Assembly (NCBI GenBank): GCA_024695145.1
Contig: JAILIS010000040.1
Location: 1 to 48,590, forward strand
From: Lachnospiraceae bacterium
GTDB lineage: Bacteria > Bacillota > Clostridia > Lachnospirales > Lachnospiraceae
Length of the DNA: 48,590 nucleotides
Direction of reading: 5' to 3'
This document shows, piece after piece, positions 22,757 to 30,799 of this stretch. Every line of letters begins with the position of its first letter. Position 1 is the stretch's first letter. The notes beneath the pieces are model-generated. The model saw nothing but the letters and a program-made list of their open reading frames with translations, was not told where the DNA came from and made no database searches. The position numbers were made by a program, and so were the translations under genes.

Positions 22757-24037
22757 ATGGCAAAGAAGGAAGTAGTAAAGGAAGACAGCGGCAGAGAACT
22801 GTTAATGGCTCTCGAGATTCTTGAGAAGGAGAAAGATATAAGCAAAGAGACTATGTTCGAAGCTATCGAGCAGTCCCTCCTTACCGCATGCAAGCAGCAT
22901 TTCGGCAAGAATGAGAACATGCATGTCGAGATCGACCGGCAGACCGGCAAGTTCAAGGTTTTCGCACAGAAGAAAGTCGTGATGAAACCCGAGGACAGTG
23001 TTTTTGAGATCGCAAAGGACGAAGCCAAGAAGATCCAGAAGGATGTTCATGTAGGGGATATCCTTGAGGTTGAGATCGAGAGCAAGGACTTTGGCCGTAT
23101 AGCCACTACCAATGCCAAGAACGTTATACTTCAGAAGATACGTGAAGAGGAAAGAAGTGTTGTCGTCAAGACATTCAAGGATAAAGAGCGCAGCGTTGTG
23201 ACCGGTGTTGTTCAAAGATACGTCGGCAAGAACGTATGTATCGATCTCGGAAAGGCGGATGCATTCCTTCCCGAATCGGAGCAGATTCCCAGAGAGACGC
23301 TTCGTATCAACGACCGCGTAAAGGTATATGTTGTCGAAGTAAAGGATAACAACCGCGGACCGAGGATATCCGTATCCCGTACGCATCCGTACCTTGTCAA
23401 GTGCCTCTTTGAAGCCGAAGTTTCCGAGATAAGGGACGGCAGTGTTGAGATAAAATCAATAGCCAGAGAGGCGGGAAGCCGTACGAAGATGGCTGTATGG
23501 TCCAACAATCCGGACGTTGATCCTGTCGGCGCATGCGTCGGAATGAACGGAACAAGAGTAAATGCCGTGGTTGATGAGCTTCGCGGTGAGAAGATCGATA
23601 TCATATGCTGGGACGATAACCCGGGTATCCTCATTGAGAATGCGCTTTCACCCGCGAAGGTTGTGTTCGTTATCGCCGACAGCGATGAAAAATCAGCAAA
23701 GGTGGTCGTTCCCGATGACCAGCTCTCACTTGCCATCGGTAAGGAAGGCCAGAACGCAAGGCTTGCTGCAAAGCTTACGGGATTCAAGATCGATATCAAG
23801 TCAGAGACACAGGCCAAGGATACACCGGGCTTCCGTCTTGAAGATTATTATGATGAAGAAGAATACGAGGAAGGCGAATATATAGACGGCGAGTACTACG
23901 AAGGCGAGTACGCTGAGGGCGAATATGTCGAAGGCGAATATGCCGAAGGTGAATATGCCGAAGGTGAATATGCCGAAGGTGAGGTCGCCGAGAGCGAAGA
24001 GTACACCGAAAGCGGATCCGAAGAAGGAGAGAGCTGA
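22757..24037 (+). CDS. nusA: transcription termination/antitermination factor NusA
   Basis: NusA binds RNA polymerase and nascent RNA to modulate pausing, termination and antitermination. The 426 residues contain the N-terminal polymerase-binding domain (about 1-120), an S1 domain (about 130-200, with VVQRYVGKNVCIDLG), and two KH domains, the second ending in LAIGKEGQNARLAAKLTG (about 330-347). A 65-residue tail after about 361 is composed of E/G/Y repeats (EGEYA type) encoded by eight 15-base units. The core is normal; the tail is not part of standard Firmicute NusA. The start follows AAAAGGAG. The gene is followed at once by ylxQ without the usual ylxR. Confidence 0.96.
   Translation: MAKKEVVKEDSGRELLMALEILEKEKDISKETMFEAIEQSLLTACKQHFGKNENMHVEIDRQTGKFKVFAQKKVVMKPEDSVFEIAKDEAKKIQKDVHVGDILEVEIESKDFGRIATTNAKNVILQKIREEERSVVVKTFKDKERSVVTGVVQRYVGKNVCIDLGKADAFLPESEQIPRETLRINDRVKVYVVEVKDNNRGPRISVSRTHPYLVKCLFEAEVSEIRDGSVEIKSIAREAGSRTKMAVWSNNPDVDPVGACVGMNGTRVNAVVDELRGEKIDIICWDDNPGILIENALSPAKVVFVIADSDEKSAKVVVPDDQLSLAIGKEGQNARLAAKLTGFKIDIKSETQAKDTPGFRLEDYYDEEEYEEGEYIDGEYYEGEYAEGEYVEGEYAEGEYAEGEYAEGEVAESEEYTESGSEEGES
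23861..23980 (+). repeat. eight tandem 15-base units encoding EGEY pentapeptides
   Basis: Eight consecutive 15-base units (consensus GAATATGCCGAAGGT) lie in the 3' end of nusA. The last three (23936-23950, 23951-23965, 23966-23980) are identical; the first five have diverged in a few bases. They encode (E-Y-x-E/D-G) repeats. Unit size is a multiple of three, so copy-number change would keep the frame. Confidence 0.92.
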
Positions 24038-24042
24038 TCTGT

Positions 24043-24360
24043 ATGAGACCCGATCCTGTTTTACAGATGTTAGGACTTGCCCAGAAGGCGGGCAGTGTCA
24101 AAAGCGGAGAGTTCATGACCGAGAACGCCATAAAGGAACAGAAGGCATTCCTGTGTGTTGTGGCCGGTGATGCTTCGGGTAATACGAAGAAACACTTTCG
24201 TGATATGTGTTCTTACAGGGATATCCCTTACATTGAATACGCTGATATGGAAAGCATAGGTCATGCGATCGGAAAACAGTTTCGGGCTTCACTGTGCGTA
24301 ACAAACGCGCAGCTCGCACAGCAGATTCGGAATAAGGTTCAAAGCGGAGGTAGTGATTAA
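24043..24360 (+). CDS. ylxQ: L7Ae/L30e-type ribosomal protein YlxQ
   Basis: The 105-residue protein has the L7Ae/L30e/Gadd45 fold seen in YlxQ, an RNA-binding protein encoded in the nusA-infB operon. Typical features are [15 protein letters not shown] (residues 10-24), the [11 protein letters not shown] strand and loop, and the [20 protein letters not shown]-terminal strand. Its exact role is unclear; relatives bind kink-turn RNA. It lies five bases after nusA and its TAA shares a base with the infB ATG (TAATG). The ylxR gene that normally sits between nusA and ylxQ is missing. Confidence 0.9.
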   Translation: MRPDPVLQMLGLAQKAGSVKSGEFMTENAIKEQKAFLCVVAGDASGNTKKHFRDMCSYRDIPYIEYADMESIGHAIGKQFRASLCVTNAQLAQQIRNKVQSGGSD

Positions 24361-27125
24361 TGGCAAAGATCAAAGTACATGAGATAGCAAAAGAATTCGA
24401 CATAAAGAGCAATGAGGTGATCGCCGCTCTCGCAGATCTGGGTATAGAAGGTAAAACCGCATCATCCGGACTGGAAGATGATCAGGCTGAAGCGGTGCGC
24501 AAAAAGCTCGGAGGCGATAAGAGCACGCAGCAGCCGTCAAAGGAGGTCAAAAAGCCCGAAGAAAAGCCTGCACCCAAGACGGAAGGGGGAGCAGCACAAA
24601 GACCTGCGGCAAAGCCTGCAGCACCTCAGGCATCCCCCGGAGTCAGACCCGCGGGAGCACCGGTCAGGAAAAAGAAGCCGATCATCGTCGTATCATCGGC
24701 AAGAAATGCCCAGAACAGCCAGAGGAACCAGATGGGTGCGGGGAACCGCGGAGCAGCGCCGGCAAGACCCGGACAGAGAGGCATCATAAGGCCCACCGTT
24801 CCGACGACCGCAGAACGTGCCGCAAGATATGCGGAGAACAATCAGGGAGGCGAGAAAGATAGATTACGTAAAGCAGGCACTGCGCCTAAAAAAGAAATTA
24901 AGCAGACTGATAAAACTGATATCAATACTGTTGGGAACGATAACGGTAGCGCTGGCAGTGCTGCTGGAAGTACTGGACAGACGGGAGCGGGTGCAGCAGT
25001 CACACAGACAAGAGCACCTCAACAGCCCCAGACAGCAAGACCGCAGCCCGCAGCAAGACCAACAGGTGGCAACCGGCCTGCAGGAGAGCGGCCCGCAGCA
25101 GGTGACAGAGGGGCCAGAAGCGGTGAGAGACGCGGCGGCATCGTTATAAACCAGGGAAGAGGATTTAACGCTTCAAACGATAATTCATCGCCTGCGCGTA
25201 AAGGTGCAAGCGACAGGAAGGGCAATACTTCCAAAGATAAGAACAAGAAAGACCGTATCTTCGAAAATGAGGACGGGTTCAAAGGCGGAAAACAGGTAAA
25301 GGGCAAAGGTTCAAAGATGCCCGTACGCCCTGTTGAGAAAAAAGCCGAGCCCGAGGAGGAGAAGATCAAAGTCATCACTCTTCCCGAAACGATCACTATC
25401 AAAGAACTCGCCGACAAGATGAAGGTCCAGTCTTCACAGATCATCAAGAAGCTGTTCCTTCAGGGCAAAGTAGTGACGGTCAATGAAGAGATCTCTTATG
25501 AGGAAGCGGAAGAGATAGCCGTTGAATATGACATACTCTGTGAAAAAGAAGAGGTTGTCGATGTCATAGAGGAACTCCTCAAGGAAGAAGAGGAGGATAC
25601 ATCCACGATGACTGCCCGTCCTCCGGTAATATGTGTTATGGGTCATGTCGATCACGGTAAAACATCCCTTCTTGACGCAATACGTAATACGAAAGTCATA
25701 GAGGGCGAAGCCGGCGGTATCACACAGGCCATAGGTGCATATGTAGTCAATGTCAACGGCAGAAAGATCACATTCCTTGACACACCCGGTCATGAAGCAT
25801 TCACTGCAATGCGTATGCGCGGTGCAAATGCCACGGATATAGCGATCCTCGTAGTTGCCGCGGATGACGGTGTCATGCCTCAGACGGTTGAGGCCATCAA
25901 CCACGCGAAAGCAGCGGGCATCGAGATACTGGTTGCGGTAACAAAGATGGACAAGCCTTCGGCAAATATTGACAGGGTTAAGCAGGAACTTTCCGAATAT
26001 GAGCTCGTTCCGGAAGACTGGGGCGGAAGCACGGTCTTTGCTCCCGTGTCCGCAAGGACCGGAGAAGGTATCAAGGAACTTCTCGAGATGATACTGCTTA
26101 CGAGTGATATTCTCGAACTTAAGGCAAATGCAAACAGAAGAGCCAGAGGTCTCGTCATCGAGGCACAGCTTGACAAGGGACGCGGTCCCGTTGCAACGGT
26201 CCTTGTACAGAAGGGTACGCTCAAGGTGGGTGATTTTATCGCCGCAGGCGCATCCCATGGTAAAGTCAGGGCGATGATCGACGACAGCGGACGCCGTGTT
26301 AAGGAAGCCGGACCGTCAACACCTGTCGAGATACTCGGTCTCAATGATGTGCCCGGAGCCGGTGAGGTCTTTGTATCACTCGATTCCGACAAGGAAGCCA
26401 AGAGCTTCGCGGAGACGTTCATAGCTCAGAACAAGGTTAAGCTTCTCGATGACACGAAAGCCAAGACCAAGATGTCACTTGAAGGGCTGTTCTCCAAGAT
26501 CCAGGAGGGTAACCTCAAGGAACTCAACCTTATCATCAAGGCTGATGTGCAGGGCTCGGTTGAGGCCATCAAGGAGTCGCTGCTCAAGCTTTCAAATGAA
26601 GAAGTGGTAGTAAAAGTCATACACAGCGGAGTCGGTGCCATCAATGAAAGTGATGTCATACTTGCAAGTGCAAGTTCCGCGATCATTATAGGATTCAATG
26701 TACGCCCCGATACTACCGCCAAGGCAACCGCCGAGAGCGAGGGAGTGGACATCAGGCTGTACGATGTCATCTACAAGGCTATCGAGGACGTGGAAGATGC
26801 CATGAAGGGCATGCTCGACCCGGTATTCGAAGAGAAGGTTATCGGTCATGCGGAGATCCGTCAGATATTCAAAGCCAGCGGCATAGGAAATATCGCAGGT
26901 TCGTATATGCTCGACGGTGTAATGCAGCGCGGATGCCTTATCAGGATCACGAGAGAGGGCGAGCAGATATACGAAGGAAAGCTTGCATCCCTCAAGAGAT
27001 TCAAGGATGATGTCAAGGAAGTCAAGGCCGGATTTGAATGCGGTCTCGTATTTGAGGACTTCGGAGATTTTGCGGAACTTGATATCGTTGAAGGCTATAT
27101 CATGGTTGAGGTACCGAGAAAATGA
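24360..27125 (+). CDS. infB: translation initiation factor IF-2
   Basis: IF-2 is the GTPase that brings fMet-tRNA to the start codon and promotes subunit joining. The 921-residue product has an N-terminal IF2_N helical domain (residues 1-50, [18 protein letters not shown]), then a long, low-complexity, Ala/Pro/Gln/Arg-rich linker to about 320, a second IF2_N-like domain near 345, and the G domain with G1 GHVDHGKT (428-435), G3 DTPGH (474-478) and G4 TKMD (about 529). Domains II-IV follow, including the C-terminal fMet-tRNA-binding part. It overlaps rbfA by four bases. Confidence 0.97.
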   Translation: MAKIKVHEIAKEFDIKSNEVIAALADLGIEGKTASSGLEDDQAEAVRKKLGGDKSTQQPSKEVKKPEEKPAPKTEGGAAQRPAAKPAAPQASPGVRPAGAPVRKKKPIIVVSSARNAQNSQRNQMGAGNRGAAPARPGQRGIIRPTVPTTAERAARYAENNQGGEKDRLRKAGTAPKKEIKQTDKTDINTVGNDNGSAGSAAGSTGQTGAGAAVTQTRAPQQPQTARPQPAARPTGGNRPAGERPAAGDRGARSGERRGGIVINQGRGFNASNDNSSPARKGASDRKGNTSKDKNKKDRIFENEDGFKGGKQVKGKGSKMPVRPVEKKAEPEEEKIKVITLPETITIKELADKMKVQSSQIIKKLFLQGKVVTVNEEISYEEAEEIAVEYDILCEKEEVVDVIEELLKEEEEDTSTMTARPPVICVMGHVDHGKTSLLDAIRNTKVIEGEAGGITQAIGAYVVNVNGRKITFLDTPGHEAFTAMRMRGANATDIAILVVAADDGVMPQTVEAINHAKAAGIEILVAVTKMDKPSANIDRVKQELSEYELVPEDWGGSTVFAPVSARTGEGIKELLEMILLTSDILELKANANRRARGLVIEAQLDKGRGPVATVLVQKGTLKVGDFIAAGASHGKVRAMIDDSGRRVKEAGPSTPVEILGLNDVPGAGEVFVSLDSDKEAKSFAETFIAQNKVKLLDDTKAKTKMSLEGLFSKIQEGNLKELNLIIKADVQGSVEAIKESLLKLSNEEVVVKVIHSGVGAINESDVILASASSAIIIGFNVRPDTTAKATAESEGVDIRLYDVIYKAIEDVEDAMKGMLDPVFEEKVIGHAEIRQIFKASGIGNIAGSYMLDGVMQRGCLIRITREGEQIYEGKLASLKRFKDDVKEVKAGFECGLVFEDFGDFAELDIVEGYIMVEVPRK

Positions 27126-27514
27126 GAAAAAACAGCATAAAGAACACGCGTATAAACGCTGAGGTTCAAAAGACCCTGGCCAATCTCATACGCGGAGAGA
27201 TCAAGGATCCGAGGATCGCGCCCATGACATGCGTTACCGATGTCGAGGTTGCTCCGGATCTGAAGACATGTAAAGTATATATAAGCGTACTCGGCGATGA
27301 TGATACAAGGCATCAGACAATGGAAGGGCTGAAGAGTGCGGAAGGTTATATGAGACACCAGCTCGCAGAGAGCCTTAACTTAAGGAACACCCCTGCACTT
27401 ACTTTCATTGAGGATACGTCTACTCAGTACGGGATGGAAATGTCCCGGAAGATCGACGAAGTCATGGCACCGATACATGCAAGGAATCAGGACTTACAAG
27501 AGGAAGAAGAATGA
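27122..27514 (+). CDS. rbfA: ribosome-binding factor A
   Basis: RbfA binds the 30S subunit during late 16S rRNA processing and cold adaptation. The 130-residue product shows the KH-like fold: [18 protein letters not shown] (residues 15-32), [20 protein letters not shown] and the C-terminal [14 protein letters not shown]. Its ATG overlaps the infB TGA (ATGA) and its own TGA overlaps the nrnA ATG in the same way, so the three genes are translationally coupled. Confidence 0.95.
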   Translation: MRKNSIKNTRINAEVQKTLANLIRGEIKDPRIAPMTCVTDVEVAPDLKTCKVYISVLGDDDTRHQTMEGLKSAEGYMRHQLAESLNLRNTPALTFIEDTSTQYGMEMSRKIDEVMAPIHARNQDLQEEEE

Positions 27515-28461
27515 ATCTGCTTAAAGAGATCGGAAATGCAAAGAGCGTAGCCATCGCGGGCCATATCAGGCCGGACGGGGACTGTATCAGTTCAACACTC
27601 GCGGTAAGAGCATACCTTAAGAATGCAAGGCCTGACATCAAGACCGTTGTTTTTACCGAGGACAATCCGCCTTCGATATTTTCATATCTTCCCGGTTATG
27701 ATCAGATGAACCTTACATATGAGCCGAAGGAAAAATATGATGTGTTCATCGCTCTTGATGTGAGTGCACTCGATCGACTGGGCGGGTCAATATGGTTTTT
27801 CGAGAATGCTGACAGGAGAGTATGCGTCGATCATCATGAGACGAACCCGGGACTCGGCGATGTGAACGAGATAAAGCCGAAGGCATCAAGTACGTGCGAA
27901 GTACTGTATGACACTTTCGAGGAGCAGTATATCGACAGGGATGTTGCCGAGTGTCTTTATACCGGGATCGTACATGATTCGGGCGTGTTCCAGTATTCCA
28001 ATATGGGAAAGCACAGCTTCGAGGTTGTCGGCAAACTGACGGAGTATGATTTTGACGGACCGAAGATAATAAGGGAAACGTTTTACGAAAAATCATATAT
28101 CCAGAATCAGATACTGGGACGTGCTCTTCTCGAGAGCATGGTGTTCATGGACGGAAAGTGCATCGTCAGCATGGTTGACAGGAAGATGATGGATTTCTAC
28201 GGGATACTGCCGAAACACCTTGAAGGGATAGTCAGCCAGCTCAAGAATACAAAAGGTGTGGAGGTCGCGATCTTCATGTACGAGATCGGCACCATGTGTT
28301 ATAAAGTCAGCATGCGTTCAAACGGAGGCGTGAATGTAGCCGCTATCGCCGGGGTATTCGGCGGCGGCGGACATGAGCGTGCAGCGGGCGTTGAGATGAA
28401 CGGTACGTACCATGATGTGATAAACGCTCTTTCAGGCGAGATCGCAAAGCAATTGTCGTAA
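27511..28461 (+). CDS. nrnA: DHH/DHHA1 phosphoesterase, NrnA-type oligoribonuclease/pAp phosphatase
   Basis: NrnA degrades very short RNAs and removes the 3' phosphate of pAp. This 316-residue protein has the DHH-superfamily motifs: GHIRPDGDCISST (residues 17-29), IALDVSALDRLG (about 79), VDHHETN (about 110, the DHH triad) and a Asp-rich HDSGVFQYSN (about 154). The DHHA1 domain at the C-terminus ends in FGGGGHERAAG (about 285), typical of nanoRNases. It lies between rbfA and truB, the standard Firmicute position. Confidence 0.94.
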   Translation: MNLLKEIGNAKSVAIAGHIRPDGDCISSTLAVRAYLKNARPDIKTVVFTEDNPPSIFSYLPGYDQMNLTYEPKEKYDVFIALDVSALDRLGGSIWFFENADRRVCVDHHETNPGLGDVNEIKPKASSTCEVLYDTFEEQYIDRDVAECLYTGIVHDSGVFQYSNMGKHSFEVVGKLTEYDFDGPKIIRETFYEKSYIQNQILGRALLESMVFMDGKCIVSMVDRKMMDFYGILPKHLEGIVSQLKNTKGVEVAIFMYEIGTMCYKVSMRSNGGVNVAAIAGVFGGGGHERAAGVEMNGTYHDVINALSGEIAKQLS

Positions 28462-28475
28462 GGAGATCGGCCGGA

Positions 28476-29381
28476 TTGGACGGAATACTGAACATCCGCA
28501 AGGAGAGCGGTTACACGAGCCATGATGTTGTCGCAAAGCTGCGCGGCATTCTTCACATGAGGAAGATAGGGCATACGGGAACGCTTGATCCGATGGCGGA
28601 AGGGGTGCTGCCTGTCTGTGTCGGAGCGGCAACAAAACTGGTTTCACAGCTTTCGGATCATGATAAGGAGTATGAAGCCGTCATGGTCCTCGGAAAAACG
28701 TATGATACGCTCGATGTGACCGGAGTGCTGCTCAGCGAATCAGAAGTTATGTTAACCAATGAAGAAATAGAAGATGCCGTAAGATCATTTATCGGAGGCT
28801 ACGATCAGGTTCCGCCAATGTATTCGGCAAAGAAGGTTGACGGAAAGAAACTGGTGGATATAGCCAGGGCCGGCGGTGTGATCGAGCGAAAACCGGTATT
28901 TGTGAACATATATGACATCGTTATCCTTGATGTGGATATACCGTACGTTACCATACTGGTAAAATGCGGTAAAGGGACGTATATCAGATCTCTGATAGAT
29001 GACATCGGTAAAAAACTCGGCTGCGGGGCGGCTATGTCAAAGCTTACGAGAACAAGATCGGGAGACTTCGGACTGGACGGATCACATACGCTCTCGGATG
29101 TAGAGGAGGCTGTAAAGTCCGGCAGACTGCCGGATATCATGCTTGGCATCGAGGAGATCTTTTCGGGACTGGATGCGATATATACGACTGCGGAGCTGTC
29201 ACGCCTTGTAAGAAACGGCAATGTGTTTTCGGCAAAAGGTGTCGAAAGAAAAGAAGGGATCTCGAAAAGACCCGATGAGGGCGAGCGTTTTCGTGTTTAT
29301 GACGCCGACGGAAAGCTTGCCGGGATATATGAATACAAAACCGCAGGCGATATTTATAAACCATACAGGATGTTTTTATAA
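28476..29381 (+). CDS. truB: tRNA pseudouridine(55) synthase TruB
   Basis: TruB converts uridine 55 of the tRNA T-loop to pseudouridine and also acts as a tRNA chaperone. The catalytic Asp is Asp38 in GHTGTLDPMA. KGTYIRSL (about 170) and the TRTRSGDF loop (about 190) are further family motifs; the C-terminal PUA-like domain is short. The protein has 301 residues, as expected. It appears to start at a TTG (28476) ten bases after AAGGAG; no ATG matches the conserved N-terminus. Spacing from nrnA is 14 bases. Confidence 0.94.
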   Translation: MDGILNIRKESGYTSHDVVAKLRGILHMRKIGHTGTLDPMAEGVLPVCVGAATKLVSQLSDHDKEYEAVMVLGKTYDTLDVTGVLLSESEVMLTNEEIEDAVRSFIGGYDQVPPMYSAKKVDGKKLVDIARAGGVIERKPVFVNIYDIVILDVDIPYVTILVKCGKGTYIRSLIDDIGKKLGCGAAMSKLTRTRSGDFGLDGSHTLSDVEEAVKSGRLPDIMLGIEEIFSGLDAIYTTAELSRLVRNGNVFSAKGVERKEGISKRPDEGERFRVYDADGKLAGIYEYKTAGDIYKPYRMFL

Positions 29382-29383
29382 TT

Positions 29384-30310
29384 ATGAAACTGATATCAGG
29401 AACAACCGAATTTTGTATATCCGAGGAGACAGTCGTCTCAATAGGCAAGTTCGACGGAGTGCACAGAGGACATTTATGTATTCTGAAAAGGATGCGCGAC
29501 TATATCCGCAGAGGATATAAACTGTGCATAATGACTTTTGATATGCCTCCTTCAAGCCTCGGGTTCGGAAGCGACAAGGGCGTTTTCTATACAAATGAAG
29601 AAAAGAGGATGGTCTTTTCGGAACTGGGTGTTGATTATTATATAGAGTTTCCTTTTTATGAGAAGACCGCATCCATTCACGCGCAGAGGTTCATTGAAGA
29701 ATACATCGTGGACAAGATGAATGCAAAGGCGGTTGTTGTCGGCGAAGACTGCACTTTCGGTCAGGGAGCCGAGGGAAATGCACAGATGCTGCGTGATTTC
29801 GGGCCTATATATGATTATGAAGTCGAGGTGATAAAAAGGCTCCGGGACGGAAAGCACGACATCAGTTCCACATATCTTAAGGAACTCATAGAAAAAGGAA
29901 AGTCGAAGAAGGTCAGGGACCTTGCATTCCATCCTTATTTTGTTCGTGGAAGGTTTCGCAGGGATCCGGTCAGCGTCGGAGGCGGGGTCTGGTACTATGT
30001 TATGGATATTCCGGATGAAAAAGTCATGCCGCTCGGGGGTGTATATTACTCCCGTACGCTTTATGAGGACGAGGAATATGCGGCCATGACGAATGTGTGC
30101 ACCGATAACAGGACACTTGAGACATACATTTACGGCGGTGTAAGAGGCATAGTACGTAATGAAGTCGCAATAGAACTGCTCGAATGGAAGCGGGAGGAGA
30201 TGAAATTCTACAAGACCGCCGATATGAACAGAAAGATAAAAGAGGATATATTCGACGGACAGAAGTGGCACAAGGAAAATATGGTTTACAAGCGCGGAAC
30301 GCTATGGTAA
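29384..30310 (+). CDS. ribF: RibF-like FAD synthetase with degenerate riboflavin kinase domain
   Basis: Bifunctional RibF makes FMN (riboflavin kinase) and then FAD (adenylyltransferase). The 308-residue product keeps the N-terminal nucleotidyltransferase-type domain: SIGKFDGVHRGH (about 20-31), VVVGEDCTFGQ (about 118) and DISSTYLKELIEKG (about 163-176). The C-terminal half is unusual. The PTAN segment of the kinase is absent (the corresponding stretch reads RRDPVSVGGGVWYYV) and the usual N-x-G-x-x-P-T-F loop reads TNVCTDNRTLE. The kinase activity is therefore doubtful. Its stop codon overlaps the -10 of the rpsO promoter. Confidence 0.8.
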   Translation: MKLISGTTEFCISEETVVSIGKFDGVHRGHLCILKRMRDYIRRGYKLCIMTFDMPPSSLGFGSDKGVFYTNEEKRMVFSELGVDYYIEFPFYEKTASIHAQRFIEEYIVDKMNAKAVVVGEDCTFGQGAEGNAQMLRDFGPIYDYEVEVIKRLRDGKHDISSTYLKELIEKGKSKKVRDLAFHPYFVRGRFRRDPVSVGGGVWYYVMDIPDEKVMPLGGVYYSRTLYEDEEYAAMTNVCTDNRTLETYIYGGVRGIVRNEVAIELLEWKREEMKFYKTADMNRKIKEDIFDGQKWHKENMVYKRGTLW

Positions 30311-30313
30311 AAT
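30285..30313 (+). promoter_or_regulatory. promoter of rpsO within the end of ribF
   Basis: TTTACA (30285-30290) and TAAAAT (30308-30313) are 17 bases apart; the -10 covers the ribF stop codon. This gives rpsO its own transcript start near 30320 within the larger operon. Confidence 0.7.
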
Positions 30314-30319
30314 AGCAAA

Positions 30320-30415
30320 TGTTGTAAAAACCTGTGCTTCGACAGAGGCTTCGGGCCATGCCGCAGTACATGGGGCTGATCTTTGAAAAGTGCGAAACGC
30401 ACAAAGGAGGATTTT
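30320..30415 (+). promoter_or_regulatory. structured rpsO leader, possible S15 autoregulatory site
   Basis: The roughly 95-base leader contains several short stems: CTGT/ACAG around a GCTTCG loop, CATG/CATG flanking CCGCAGTA, and GTGCG/CGCAC just before the ribosome site AAAGGAGG. S15 in many bacteria represses its own translation by binding a leader structure. The site here is inferred from position and structure, not from a matched motif. Confidence 0.4.
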
Positions 30416-30682
30416 ATGATCACAAAAGAAAAGAAAGCTGCAATAATGCAGGAATACGCAACGGTACCCAATGATACCGGATCACCTGAGGTTCAGGTCG
30501 CTGTGCTTACAGCAAGGATCGCGGAACTCACGGAACATCTGAAAGCAAACCCCAAGGATCATCATTCCGCAAGAGGTATGTACAAGATGATCGGTCAGAG
30601 AAGAGGACTTCTTGACTATCTGAAGAAGAAAGATATCAACAGATATCGTAGTCTTATAGAGAGGCTCGGGATCAGGAGATAA
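30416..30682 (+). CDS. rpsO: 30S ribosomal protein S15
   Basis: S15 is a primary binder of the central domain of 16S rRNA. The 88-residue sequence is typical in length and includes [16 protein letters not shown], the [22 protein letters not shown] region that contacts rRNA, and the [12 protein letters not shown] end. The ATG at 30416 follows AAAGGAGG; an in-frame ATG at 30383 would add an unsupported 11-residue extension. It has its own promoter, leader and terminator. Confidence 0.98.
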   Translation: MITKEKKAAIMQEYATVPNDTGSPEVQVAVLTARIAELTEHLKANPKDHHSARGMYKMIGQRRGLLDYLKKKDINRYRSLIERLGIRR

Positions 30683-30689
30683 TTATCAT

Positions 30690-30720
30690 AAAAGGGACGG
30701 TCGTTATGCCGTCCCTTTTA
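30690..30720 (+). terminator. Rho-independent terminator after rpsO
   Basis: AAAAGGGACGG (30690-30700) pairs perfectly with CCGTCCCTTTT (30709-30719) around an eight-base loop; the Ts of the arm serve as the U tract. The stem matches that of the terminator at 9172-9198. Confidence 0.88.
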
Positions 30721-30799
30721 GCGATATATTATATATAGCCGTTGTCCGCATAAGTGGGATGGACTCCGGCCGGTAGAATGGAAGAAGAAGGAGAGAAAA

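Noticed and set aside
23861..23980. CRISPR-like repeat array
   Set aside because: Units are 15 bases, directly contiguous with no spacers, and encode protein.
23925..24170. Alternative frame spanning nusA and ylxQ with an R-T-C and basic cluster that recalls YlxR
   Set aside because: It shares the same bases with the repeat tail of NusA and with the conserved N-terminus of YlxQ; the resemblance is too short and the fold could not be complete.
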